From Thermoplasmatota archaeon (GTDB lineage: Archaea > Thermoplasmatota > JAQUQK01), in NCBI GenBank assembly GCA_028716125.1, contig JAQUQK010000006.1, positions 3,011 to 21,597 of the forward strand: a stretch of DNA of 18,587 bases, in the 5' to 3' direction. Below the pieces are notes generated by a model. It did not search any database. It had not been told where the DNA came from and saw only the letters and a list, made by a program, of their open reading frames with translations. The position numbers and the translations under genes were made by a program. Below, one piece after another: positions 1-7,089 of this stretch; position 1 is the first letter of the stretch, and every line of letters starts with the position of its first letter.

Positions 1-23
1 AGTTATTTTTCGCGTTCAACAAC

Positions 24-33
24 ATTAAAAAAG
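24..33 (+). promoter_or_regulatory. possible TATA box for the first lipoprotein gene
   Basis: An A/T-rich element (attaaaaaag) lies about 40 nt upstream of the ATG at 67. With archaeal TATA-to-start spacing of about 25 nt, transcription would begin near 52, giving a short leader that carries the AAGGTG ribosome site. It is a single short AT-rich match at the edge of the window, so the call is weak. Confidence 0.25.
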
Positions 34-56
34 GATTTTTGTATTTCCGTGTTAGT

Positions 57-62
57 AAGGTG
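57..62 (+). promoter_or_regulatory. ribosome binding site that decides the start at 67
   Basis: AAGGTG ends 4 nt before the ATG at 67 and matches the archaeal anti-SD. The longer reading from the GTG at 49 would place this site inside the coding region and add six residues in front of an otherwise well-formed lipoprotein signal peptide, so the ATG is preferred. Confidence 0.5.
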
Positions 63-66
63 TTAT

Positions 67-1278
67 ATGAGAAACATCAATTTCGCAGTCGCGTTGCTTG
101 TCGCCGGAATAACAATTGTTACTTTGTTTTCCGGCTGCATCGGCGGGAACGAGCAGAAGTCGAATCAAGTCCCTACTGATTATCCGGCTGCCGCAATAAG
201 CGCTAGTGCCCCAAGCATGGCGGCAGGCGGCGACGAGCCGATAACTTTCGACGCATCAAATTCCACTGGCAGCATTGTTTCATATTCATGGGACTTCGGC
301 GACGGCGAAACAGGCAGCGGAAAAGTTATTGACCATTCTTACGCAAATCCCGGATATTATATTGTAAATCTTACGGTTTTGACCGCTTCCGGACTTGAGT
401 CAAAGGATTCAATGCAGGTTGCCGCATTTGCGCCGTTGGAGAACGCGGTCACCGAATGGACCGACCCGCAGACAGTGGGAATCACATACCCGGACGAGAT
501 AAAGGCGGACCTGCTTACACGGCCTGTTTTCATATTCTTCTGGCACGAGAGCTGCCAGTGGTGCGACCTGCAGGAAGTCGAAGCAAATGAATTCATGGAT
601 GCCATGTACATGGGCAGCATTAGCATATTCAAGATAAACACCCACACTGAAATAGGGCATATTTGGGCTGGCAACTACTTCCATCTGATGTACGTGCCAA
701 CCAACATCATCATAAGGCAGGACGGCAAGTTTGTCGCCCTCATCGGAACGGCCACTTTTGGATCGGACGACCCATCGGGCGCAGTCGGCTCGGGGGACCT
801 GAAAGCATACTTTGACGACGCCCTCAAATTCAAGACCGACAACGCAAATACCCTGAATATAACTGAAAAGGCAGAGGACGGAATCATATCTCCCGCAAGC
901 CCTGCACCCCAAGACCAGCTGGAAGTGAAGAATGGCACGGCGGTGCTTACTGCATACATAAACTGGGACAAGGCGCAGGAGTACGGCATAGCAGCGGCAA
1001 ACTCGCTTGACATCGTTCTGACGGCGCCAAACGGCACCAAATACGTTGCTTCAGAGATCCAGGTTTTCGATCCGACCGAACCCTTGATTCCGGGGAATTT
1101 GAAGCCAGACCCATACAGGAGCATAAGCATTGCAAATCCTGCGGCAGGCACTTGGAAGCTCGAAGTCACGGCCTCAGGAGCCGGAGGGGCGGCGCCAGCC
1201 ATTACGGATTTCACGCTTCATACCCTTATGCGCGGCGGAAATCTCAGCGGATGCCACGACGGCGTCTGCCCCCCATAA
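67..1278 (+). CDS. surface lipoprotein with PKD, thioredoxin-like and C-terminal beta domains
   Basis: From the ATG this is 403 residues. A signal peptide (RN, then a hydrophobic stretch) ends in the lipobox LFSGC, with Cys24 the predicted lipidated residue, so the protein should be anchored outside the membrane. Residues about 40-120 form a PKD-like domain (YSWDFGDGE, then HSYANPGYY). Residues about 145-240 look thioredoxin-like, with the redox pair in SCQWCDLQE (Cys163, Cys166) and a VPT cis-proline-type motif near 210-212. Residues about 275-390 resemble the beta-sandwich of P/proprotein-convertase or pre-peptidase C-terminal domains (LDIVLTAPNGTKY, AAGTWKLEV). The protein ends with another cysteine pair, GCHDGVC (Cys396, Cys401). 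A role in extracytoplasmic thiol-disulfide chemistry is inferred; the substrate is unknown. Domain names are by eye; the lipobox and CxxC are directly visible. Confidence 0.85.
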   Translation: MRNINFAVALLVAGITIVTLFSGCIGGNEQKSNQVPTDYPAAAISASAPSMAAGGDEPITFDASNSTGSIVSYSWDFGDGETGSGKVIDHSYANPGYYIVNLTVLTASGLESKDSMQVAAFAPLENAVTEWTDPQTVGITYPDEIKADLLTRPVFIFFWHESCQWCDLQEVEANEFMDAMYMGSISIFKINTHTEIGHIWAGNYFHLMYVPTNIIIRQDGKFVALIGTATFGSDDPSGAVGSGDLKAYFDDALKFKTDNANTLNITEKAEDGIISPASPAPQDQLEVKNGTAVLTAYINWDKAQEYGIAAANSLDIVLTAPNGTKYVASEIQVFDPTEPLIPGNLKPDPYRSISIANPAAGTWKLEVTASGAGGAAPAITDFTLHTLMRGGNLSGCHDGVCPP

Positions 1279-1308
1279 TTCTCCTTGTTCTGAATTTTAA
1301 CTCAGATT

Positions 1309-1318
1309 GATTTAAAAC
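1309..1318 (+). promoter_or_regulatory. TATA-like box for the site-2 protease gene
   Basis: The element gatttaaaac is centred about 26-28 nt before the ATG at 1342, the normal archaeal spacing from TATA box to transcription start. The transcript would start at or next to the ATG, implying a leaderless mRNA. That favours the ATG at 1342 over the TTG at 1330. Confidence 0.4.
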
Positions 1319-1341
1319 CGGTCATTTTATTGGGGTTGGCA

Positions 1342-2076
1342 ATGGAGTCAGGCGGCAAACCGAAAATATACTATTCTTTCCAAGAATCCGAATCTGCAAA
1401 CCAGCATACGGAGCCATATTCCGAAGGATATTCATACCAGCCTGCGCCCGGGAAATTGCGATTTGGCTCAGCAGAGATTCTCCAGATTTCAATAGCCATA
1501 CTGGTGCTGACGATATCTTTTGTAATAAGCATTTCCAACTCGGAGATACTTAAGGGCGGAGATTTCTGGAATATAAATCCCCGATTCTTCAGCTCGCTTC
1601 CCGTGGCGTTCTTTACGGTTCTCACAGGATTCATGCTTCACGAGATGGCGCATAAGTTCACTGCAATGCATTATGGCATGTGGTCCGAATTTCGCGCAAG
1701 CGCTTCCGGCCTGATAATGACGCTCGTCCTCGCCCTGATTGCGGGCATCGTATTTGCAGCCCCCGGCGCAGTCATGATATTCGGCAGGCCAAATAAGAAG
1801 GAAAACGGCGTAATAAGCGCCGCAGGGCCGCTTACAAATTTAGTAATCGCAGGACTCGCGATGCTGCCATTCCTGTTCTTTGGCGCAAGCGCGATGCCGG
1901 AGTTTTTGAAAATCCTGGCTCTTATAAACGGAATACTTGCGGCGTTCAATCTTCTTCCAATACCACCTCTTGACGGCTCGAAAATTTTGAAATGGAATGT
2001 GGGGATTTACCTCGCGATGGCGGCAACCTGTGCCCTCGTCCTTTATGAAATCAATTTGGTGGCCCAGATATGGTAA
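1342..2076 (+). CDS. site-2-protease-like membrane zinc metalloprotease (M50 family)
   Basis: The 244-residue product is a polytopic membrane protein with the two hallmarks of M50 intramembrane proteases: the zinc motif HEMAH (residues 100-104) in a transmembrane segment, and NLLPIPPLDG near the C-terminus, whose Asp211 is the third zinc ligand. Hydrophobic segments lie at about 47-65, 87-107, 124-147, 165-182, 190-206 and 220-240. The first about 40 residues are polar and would be cytoplasmic. The family cleaves membrane proteins within the bilayer; compact archaeal forms such as this lack the PDZ domain of bacterial RseP, and their substrates are mostly unknown. Its last codons overlap the start of the downstream wyosine synthase gene, so the two are co-transcribed. 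The start was chosen from the promoter spacing. Confidence 0.88.
   Translation: MESGGKPKIYYSFQESESANQHTEPYSEGYSYQPAPGKLRFGSAEILQISIAILVLTISFVISISNSEILKGGDFWNINPRFFSSLPVAFFTVLTGFMLHEMAHKFTAMHYGMWSEFRASASGLIMTLVLALIAGIVFAAPGAVMIFGRPNKKENGVISAAGPLTNLVIAGLAMLPFLFFGASAMPEFLKILALINGILAAFNLLPIPPLDGSKILKWNVGIYLAMAATCALVLYEINLVAQIW
2070..2076 (+). other. overlap of protease stop and taw1 start (ATGGTAA)
   Basis: The taw1 start codon ATG at 2070-2072 precedes the protease stop TAA at 2074-2076 in a different frame. No strong SD is visible just upstream (ggtggccc at 2058-2065 is the nearest G-rich stretch), so re-initiation by ribosomes finishing the protease gene is the likely mode of translation. Confidence 0.6.
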
Positions 2077-3035
2077 TCGACCCGGCGCAGAAGCGCGCAC
2101 TTGAGCGCCAGCATTACAAGATAGTCGGCCCAAACGAGCATTTCGGCGTAAAGCCATGCCACTGGATGCGCCAGAAGCTGCTTTACGGCAGGGCATGCTA
2201 CAAGGAAGAATTTTATGGAATCCAGACCCACAGATGCATGCAGATGGCTCCCGCAATCAATGACTGCACACACCAATGCGTTTTCTGCTGGAGGACGCAA
2301 GGGTTTGAAGGCAGGAACGAAAAATGGGATGAACCTGAAGCAGTATTCGAGCAGCTTATAGACGCACAGCGCCTTTTGATTTCAGGATACAAGGGCGACG
2401 AAAGATGCGACATGAAACTCTGGAAAGAGGCGCAGGAGCCTAAGCAAGTGGCAATATCCTTGTCTGGCGAGCCGACGATGTATCCATATCTTTCAGATTT
2501 TATTGGAATTTGCAAGCGCAGGGGAATGACCACTTTTGTTGTGACCAATGGGACAAATCCCGAGGTGCTGGAAAAAATGGACAATTTGCCGACCCAGCTT
2601 TATGTGACGGTTGCAGCGCCAGACAAGGAAACCTACAAATCCGTTTGCAGGCCGCTTATTGACGATGGATGGCAAAAATTGAACCGCACGCTTGAATTGC
2701 TGCCATCGCTGAAGGCGAGAACGCGCACAACCATAAGGCACACGCTGGTTGAGGGATATAATTTCCATCCAGGCGACGAGAAGGAAATGCGCGGCTACGC
2801 AAAGCTGGACGAAAAGGCAGACCCGATGTTCATAGAGCCAAAGGGCTATGTTTTCGTCGGCGGCTCGAGGACGCGAGAGGGAATGGGTATGAAAAATATG
2901 CCTTCGCACGAAAACATACGAAAATTCGGCGAAGCGCTTGGCACTTATCTTGGCCACCAGCTGGCGCTGGAAAGAAAAGATAGCAGGGTCGTGCTTTTGA
3001 CAAAAGATAAAAGCTTAATAAAGATTCAGGTTTGA
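2070..3035 (+). CDS. taw1: tRNA 4-demethylwyosine synthase, archaeal TYW1 type (radical SAM)
   Basis: This 321-residue protein makes 4-demethylwyosine from N1-methylguanosine at position 37 of tRNA-Phe, using SAM and pyruvate, the second step of wyosine biosynthesis. It has both iron-sulfur sites of the family: Cys66, Cys70 and Cys73 (CTHQCVFCW) for the radical-SAM cluster, and three N-terminal cysteines, Cys30, Cys43 and Cys56, at 13-residue intervals for the second cluster, the same spacing as the characterised Methanocaldococcus enzyme. A SAM-contacting motif SLSGEPTMYP follows near residue 130. The length fits the archaeal form, which lacks the flavodoxin domain of eukaryotic TYW1. The ATG lies inside the end of the protease gene (7-nt overlap), implying translational coupling. 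Trm5 and Taw2 are not in the window. Confidence 0.95.
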   Translation: MVIDPAQKRALERQHYKIVGPNEHFGVKPCHWMRQKLLYGRACYKEEFYGIQTHRCMQMAPAINDCTHQCVFCWRTQGFEGRNEKWDEPEAVFEQLIDAQRLLISGYKGDERCDMKLWKEAQEPKQVAISLSGEPTMYPYLSDFIGICKRRGMTTFVVTNGTNPEVLEKMDNLPTQLYVTVAAPDKETYKSVCRPLIDDGWQKLNRTLELLPSLKARTRTTIRHTLVEGYNFHPGDEKEMRGYAKLDEKADPMFIEPKGYVFVGGSRTREGMGMKNMPSHENIRKFGEALGTYLGHQLALERKDSRVVLLTKDKSLIKIQV

Positions 3036-3094
3036 GAAAGATTTGAAAAAATCAGACAAATGACAAGAGAAACACAAAGACGAAGTGATTTGAA

Positions 3095-4189
3095 ATGTAT
3101 ATAATGGACATGAACACGTATTACCAGCTTTACGATAAATTAAACAAGCTGAGCGACATAGAAGATATCCACAAGCAGACCGGGCAGAACAAGGAAAGAC
3201 TTCTTACTATGCTCACCCAGAAGATAGTGCGCGAGACAAAGCGCCGCTACTACAGGGTGAAGGCGCGTGAAAGCTACTTTGCGAGGATGTGGGAAGCGGG
3301 CGACTCAATTGTCAAGATTGCGGAGGAAATCAAGTTTTCCCCTGTTCTTCTCGGCGGAATGATGCTTGGCGCAAAAGGCATTGGCAAGAAGAAATACCAT
3401 CAGATGGCATTGCACCCGGAAAGTGCGCCAACCCCGCGCCTGAAAAAGGAAATGGCCGACGTAGAGGCGGCGGACGTAGTTTATTCCAAATGGGGATTCG
3501 ATTCCTCTGTTGCGCGCGGCAAGGAAGGCGAGCGCAAGCTGTACAAGTGGCTCGACGAAAAAGGCATAAAATACAAGACAGAAGAAGACCTGAAGGCTCT
3601 GAATTACAAGAAGACTCCTGACGCGCTTCTCGAAAAGCCGGTAATCATAAACGGCAGGACAGTCCGCTGGATTGACAGCAAGGCGAGCTTTGGCGACGAC
3701 GAGGAGAATCGCCAGAATATCAGAAAACAGCTTGGGATATATGTTGACATGTTCGGCGACGGAATGGCAGTCTACTGGTTTGGAATAACTGAGAAGACAT
3801 CGACCCCCGATTCAATTTACCTTATGACCGACCCGAACGAGGATGTAAAAGAATGGAAATTTGCAGATGAAAGCCATCCAAAGCACATCCCGAAATGCGA
3901 CATTTACAGGTCGCCTGCGCCTCAGGGCCAGTTTGGGCCGCAAGCATATATGGAAAGCCACAGGCCAAGGTCGCAGCCGAATCCCTCGACTGCCCAGCCG
4001 CACCATGCAGAATCCCACAGGCCAGGCGCATACGGCCACAGGCACGAGCACAGGACCGAGGAACCCGCACCACAGCCAAAACCTGCGCAGCCTCAACAGG
4101 AGCAGCGCATCGAGCGCAGGGAGCCTCCGGCAAGCCCGTTCAAGAAGAAGCATCTTTTGGACTTAATGAGCTCCGGCGGAAAATCCTGA
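3095..4189 (+). CDS. CDIN1/C15orf41-like TPD-domain nuclease with Pro/His/Gln-rich tail
   Basis: This 364-residue protein resembles the TPD family, whose eukaryotic member CDIN1 (C15orf41) partners codanin-1. Residues 1-105 are helical and basic, probably with an HTH-like unit (AGDSIVKIAEEIKFSPVLLG, 68-87). Residues about 135-260 hold the PD-(D/E)xK-type core: RGKEGERKLYKWL (141-153), the diagnostic TPD at 174-176, and WIDSK with Asp194 and Lys196 as probable metal and catalytic residues. From about 272 to 350 the chain is low in complexity and rich in Pro, Gln, His and Arg, with ESHRP occurring twice (287-291 and 306-310), and it ends in a basic, hydrophobic stretch (PFKKKHLLDLM). A nucleic-acid-cleaving role is a family-level inference; no substrate is visible. 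The ATGs at 3104 and 3110 are alternative starts. An oligo-T run follows the stop. Confidence 0.82.
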   Translation: MYIMDMNTYYQLYDKLNKLSDIEDIHKQTGQNKERLLTMLTQKIVRETKRRYYRVKARESYFARMWEAGDSIVKIAEEIKFSPVLLGGMMLGAKGIGKKKYHQMALHPESAPTPRLKKEMADVEAADVVYSKWGFDSSVARGKEGERKLYKWLDEKGIKYKTEEDLKALNYKKTPDALLEKPVIINGRTVRWIDSKASFGDDEENRQNIRKQLGIYVDMFGDGMAVYWFGITEKTSTPDSIYLMTDPNEDVKEWKFADESHPKHIPKCDIYRSPAPQGQFGPQAYMESHRPRSQPNPSTAQPHHAESHRPGAYGHRHEHRTEEPAPQPKPAQPQQEQRIERREPPASPFKKKHLLDLMSSGGKS

Positions 4190-4195
4190 TTATTC

Positions 4196-4203
4196 TTTTT
4201 TTT
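4196..4203 (+). terminator. oligo-T terminator after the CDIN1-like gene
   Basis: Eight consecutive T residues begin 7 nt after the stop codon and have no preceding hairpin. Such T runs are the usual archaeal termination signal. Confidence 0.5.
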
Positions 4204-4230
4204 GGCGTTTGGGTAGTTTTGGATAACATA

Positions 4231-4256
4231 ATTAATATACATCCTTATCTAAATAC
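4231..4256 (+). promoter_or_regulatory. TATA-like boxes for the second lipoprotein gene
   Basis: Two AT-rich elements lie here: taatatac at 4233-4240 and ctaaatac at 4250-4256. The first is spaced to give a start of transcription near 4262 and an 18-nt leader containing the SD-like GGAGAG at 4268-4273, 6 nt before the ATG at 4280. Confidence 0.35.
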
Positions 4257-4279
4257 TAACTGGTTGCGGAGAGAATCAG

Positions 4280-5170
4280 ATGAACAGAAAAATCATGTTG
4301 CTTGTTTGCGCCGCGCTTTTGACAGCGCTCTTTTCAGGATGTGTGGGCAGCGAGCGCGGCGAGACTTCCGACTTTTTGAGCAAAGGCGCGCTTCAGGGAA
4401 TAGTTTTTGACAAGTGGGATCCATCAAAATTCATCCAGGGCGCAACGATATCATTCGACAGAGGGAATTATGCCGGAAGTTCAGACCAGAACGGAAGATA
4501 TTTCATAGATGATATAGAACCCGGCATGTATCTTGTAACCGCCGAAGCCGCGGGATATGTCACGGAAACCGCGAAAATCACAATAAAGAAAGCGACAGAA
4601 AGCCATATTAATTTCAACATGACCCCCACAGAGCTTCAGGGAAAGAAACTATTGCAGGTGTACCTTAGCGGAGCAAGCGCCGCTGACCCCGTCCAGGGAG
4701 TCACGGAATGGGGTGCGCTTCTTTCTACAATTCCGGCAAAAGCCGATGACGATATAACATCAACCGGAATTATCAATCCAGTAGGTAGCATTATAGGCGG
4801 ATGGGAATACGCGGCGGCTTTTGAAAGCCCGGCAAAAATCAGCGGAAAGGCGGTCTTCAAAATCTGGGCGAACACGACCCTTCCAGCGCTTTCAACGTAT
4901 TTCGAGGCCAGGATAACTCTTAACGGCGAGGAAATTGGGACTGCAGGCATTCCTAGCGATTACGCGGTCCAGACCGAAACAAAGGACATGATGGGGGGTG
5001 CGCTTCAGTTCAACGGCACTGCAGACATCCCGGAAATCGCCGTAAATGCCGGAGATAAAATCGGAATTGTGGTATATGCGTATTCCGCTGCAAGCTTCGG
5101 CCCCATAGGGATACAGGTTCTTTGCGGAAGCATTCTGCACCCATCCAGCATTGCGCTGACCGTGGAGTAA
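4280..5170 (+). CDS. lipoprotein with a carboxypeptidase-regulatory-like beta domain
   Basis: The 296-residue product starts with a short signal peptide ending in the lipobox LFSGC, with Cys21 as the predicted lipid anchor, the same lipobox as the lipoprotein at the start of the window. Residues about 35-112 form a beta sandwich of the carboxypeptidase regulatory-like/PEGA kind (LQGIVFD, GATISFD, SSDQNGRYFIDDIEPGMYLV, AEAAGYVTETAKI), found in many surface proteins as a binding or spacer module. The remaining about 180 residues, from LLQVYLSGASA to the end, are beta-rich and I do not recognise them; patterns such as ARITLNGEEIGTAG and VNAGDKIGIVVYAYS suggest a jelly-roll-like ligand-binding or adhesion domain. 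No catalytic motif is seen. It precedes the hydrogenase operon on the same strand by 57 bp, but TATA-like elements in the gap suggest separate transcription. Confidence 0.75.
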   Translation: MNRKIMLLVCAALLTALFSGCVGSERGETSDFLSKGALQGIVFDKWDPSKFIQGATISFDRGNYAGSSDQNGRYFIDDIEPGMYLVTAEAAGYVTETAKITIKKATESHINFNMTPTELQGKKLLQVYLSGASAADPVQGVTEWGALLSTIPAKADDDITSTGIINPVGSIIGGWEYAAAFESPAKISGKAVFKIWANTTLPALSTYFEARITLNGEEIGTAGIPSDYAVQTETKDMMGGALQFNGTADIPEIAVNAGDKIGIVVYAYSAASFGPIGIQVLCGSILHPSSIALTVE

Positions 5171-5200
5171 TTATATATTAAAAAGAGTAGGCTTATAATT
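5171..5200 (+). promoter_or_regulatory. promoter region of the hydrogenase operon
   Basis: Two TATA-like elements occur: ttatatatta at 5171-5180 and cttataatt at 5192-5200. The second is centred about 32 nt before the hydB ATG at 5228 and would give a leaderless or very short-leader transcript. No SD is present before hydB (ttccggcttcgattccg), which agrees. The first element would instead give a leader of about 25 nt. Confidence 0.4.
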
Positions 5201-5227
5201 GCCCATTTTATTCCGGCTTCGATTCCG

Positions 5228-6253
5228 ATGATACTGGCGAAGATTTCGAAGGGGAACATCCCCGAGTTTTTGAAGCGCCTCATGGCCAGCTATGAGGTCG
5301 TCGCCCCAGTGGAAAAGGAGGGCAAGTTTGCCTTCTCGCCTGTCTCTGACCCTGCAAAGGTCAGGCTGGACTACGACACCACGATCCTGCCGCCAAAGCA
5401 GTTCTTGTATCCACCAGAGGAAAAGCTAATGGAGTTCAAGCGCGACGGCTCTGCTGGCAAGGAAACAATCGACACGACAAAGCGCGTTCTTTTCGGCCTG
5501 CACCCCTGCGACATCTGGGGAATACAGATACTTGACTGGGTCTTCGACGGAAAGTTCCCTGACCCATACTACAGGGCAAGAAAGGACAACACGTTGATTG
5601 TCGGGCTGAACTGCACGAGCCCGCGCAACGAATATTGCTTCTGCCAGTCCATGGGCACGTACACCGTAGACAAGGGATACGACATCATGCTCATGGAAGA
5701 GGGCGACAACTACATGGTTCACATAAAGACCGATGCCGGAAACCAGGTTATTCGCAAGAGCTCCGACCTTTTCACCGAAGTCAGCGCCGAAGACACCAAC
5801 ATACTCTCCAAGGATCTTGTTGATAAAAAGATGAAGGCGAAATTCAAGAGAAAACTGGATACAAGAAATATCTCGGAGCTTCTCGATTTCACCTACGGTT
5901 CGCCAGTCTGGAAGGAATTCGGCGACCGCTGCCTTTCCTGCGGCGCATGCTCATATGTCTGCCCGGACTGCTACTGCTTCAACGTCAAGGACAAACTCGA
6001 TCTCAGCCTGCAGAATGGAGAGCGCGCAAGGACCTGGGACTGCTGCCTGTATATTGACTTTGCAAGGTGCGCAGGCGGCCACAACTTCCGCAAGGACAAG
6101 GCCACACGCCTCAAGATGCGCTTCTTCCACAAGGAAAAATCCTTTGTAGACGACTATGGAAGACCGGCGTGCGTCGGATGCGGGCGCTGCATAAAGGCAT
6201 GCCCTGCGAAAATTGATTTGACTGAAATATTTGCAAAACTCAGGGGGGTATAA
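5228..6253 (+). CDS. hydB: group 3b [NiFe] hydrogenase beta subunit, ferredoxin-like electron transfer protein
   Basis: This 341-residue iron-sulfur subunit carries electrons between the hydrogenase small subunit and the flavin subunit HydG. It belongs to the HydB/AsrA family. Two [4Fe-4S] motifs stand near the C-terminus: CLSCGACSYVC (Cys235, 238, 241, 245) and CVGCGRCIKAC (Cys315, 318, 321, 325). Further cysteines typical of the family lie N-terminally: LHPCDIWGIQILD (Cys94) and Cys129, Cys137, Cys139. The beginning (MILAKISKGNIPEFLKRL, then VVAPVEK) is collinear with known HydB N-termini, which supports the ATG at 5228 despite the missing SD. hydG begins 2 nt after the stop. The protein is somewhat shorter than the Pyrococcus subunit as I recall it, but no domain is missing. 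Confidence 0.93.
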   Translation: MILAKISKGNIPEFLKRLMASYEVVAPVEKEGKFAFSPVSDPAKVRLDYDTTILPPKQFLYPPEEKLMEFKRDGSAGKETIDTTKRVLFGLHPCDIWGIQILDWVFDGKFPDPYYRARKDNTLIVGLNCTSPRNEYCFCQSMGTYTVDKGYDIMLMEEGDNYMVHIKTDAGNQVIRKSSDLFTEVSAEDTNILSKDLVDKKMKAKFKRKLDTRNISELLDFTYGSPVWKEFGDRCLSCGACSYVCPDCYCFNVKDKLDLSLQNGERARTWDCCLYIDFARCAGGHNFRKDKATRLKMRFFHKEKSFVDDYGRPACVGCGRCIKACPAKIDLTEIFAKLRGV

Positions 6254-6255
6254 AA

Positions 6256-7089
6256 ATGAATGCGCCAGCAAACCCATATATGCCGCAAATGGCAAAGATA
6301 ACAAAAATCAGGGAACAGACTTCTGACACAAAGGCGTTTGAGTTCCAGTTCGTTGACCCGAAGGTAAAGGAAACGTTCACATACGAACCAGGACAGTTCG
6401 TCGAGCTTTCGGTATTCGGAATCGGAGAGGCGCCATTCGGCATATCGTCAACGCCCACCCGCAAAGGGTTCATCGAGCTTGGGATAAGGAACGTCGGAAA
6501 CCTCACAAACTTCATACACCAGATGAAGGTCGGCGACACGGTCGGAATTCGCGGGCCATACGGCAAGGGCTTCCCTGTTGAAACCCTGAAAGGAAAAGAT
6601 GTCTTAATAGTAGCTGGCGGAACCGGAATGTTCCCCACGCGCTCGCTCATCAACTATATCATGGACAAGCGCAAGGACTTCGGCCACGTCAAGATTCTCT
6701 GCGGCTTCAGGAGCCCCCAGGAACTTCTCTTCAAGGACGAGTTCGACACCTGGAAGAACGCACCTAACACTGAATTTCTGCTCTCCGTGGACAAGGGCGA
6801 CGAAACATGGAAGGGCAACACCGGCGTAATTACCACGCTGTTCCCCAAGACCACAGTAAGCCCGGAAAGCTATGCAGTCATCGTCGGACCGCCAGTGATG
6901 TATAGGTTCGTTGTCAAGGAACTGCTTGCAAGGAATATCCAGAAGCACCGCATATATGTCTCGCTTGAGCGCAAGATGCAATGCGGAATTGGAAAATGCT
7001 CCCACTGCGTAATCGGCTACAAATACACCTGCATACATGGTCCGGTGTTCAATTATTGGGACGCGCTTGACCTCCAGGAGGCGATTTGA
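6256..7089 (+). CDS. hydG: group 3b [NiFe] hydrogenase gamma subunit, FAD/NAD(P)-binding reductase
   Basis: The 277-residue protein is the diaphorase subunit that passes electrons between NAD(P)H and the hydrogenase Fe-S chain. It is of the ferredoxin-NADP reductase type (HydG/AsrB). Residues about 10-105 form the FAD barrel (YEPGQFVELSV, then FGISSTPTRKG), residues about 112-235 the nucleotide-binding domain (VLIVAGGTGMFPTRSL at 117-131; VIVGPPVMYRFV near 208), and the C-terminus binds a [2Fe-2S] cluster through Cys243, Cys248, Cys251 and Cys259. An SD-like GGGGGT precedes the ATG at 6256 with good spacing. Its stop codon directly abuts the GTG of hydD. Cofactor preference (NADP or NAD) cannot be read safely from the sequence; family members usually prefer NADP(H). 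Confidence 0.93.
   Translation: MNAPANPYMPQMAKITKIREQTSDTKAFEFQFVDPKVKETFTYEPGQFVELSVFGIGEAPFGISSTPTRKGFIELGIRNVGNLTNFIHQMKVGDTVGIRGPYGKGFPVETLKGKDVLIVAGGTGMFPTRSLINYIMDKRKDFGHVKILCGFRSPQELLFKDEFDTWKNAPNTEFLLSVDKGDETWKGNTGVITTLFPKTTVSPESYAVIVGPPVMYRFVVKELLARNIQKHRIYVSLERKMQCGIGKCSHCVIGYKYTCIHGPVFNYWDALDLQEAI
7076..7081 (+). promoter_or_regulatory. strong SD that fixes the GTG start of hydD
   Basis: AGGAGG inside the last codons of hydG sits 8 nt before the GTG at 7090. A near-identical site (AGGAGGCG) inside the end of hydD precedes hydA. These sites, together with abutting or overlapping genes, show an operon translated by SD-dependent initiation after the first gene. Confidence 0.7.

Noticed and set aside
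3908..4160. The repetitive Pro/His/Gln tail region as a tandem DNA repeat or CRISPR-like array
   Set aside because: Only short, imperfect repetition at the protein level (ESHRP twice) is present; there are no regularly spaced identical DNA units.
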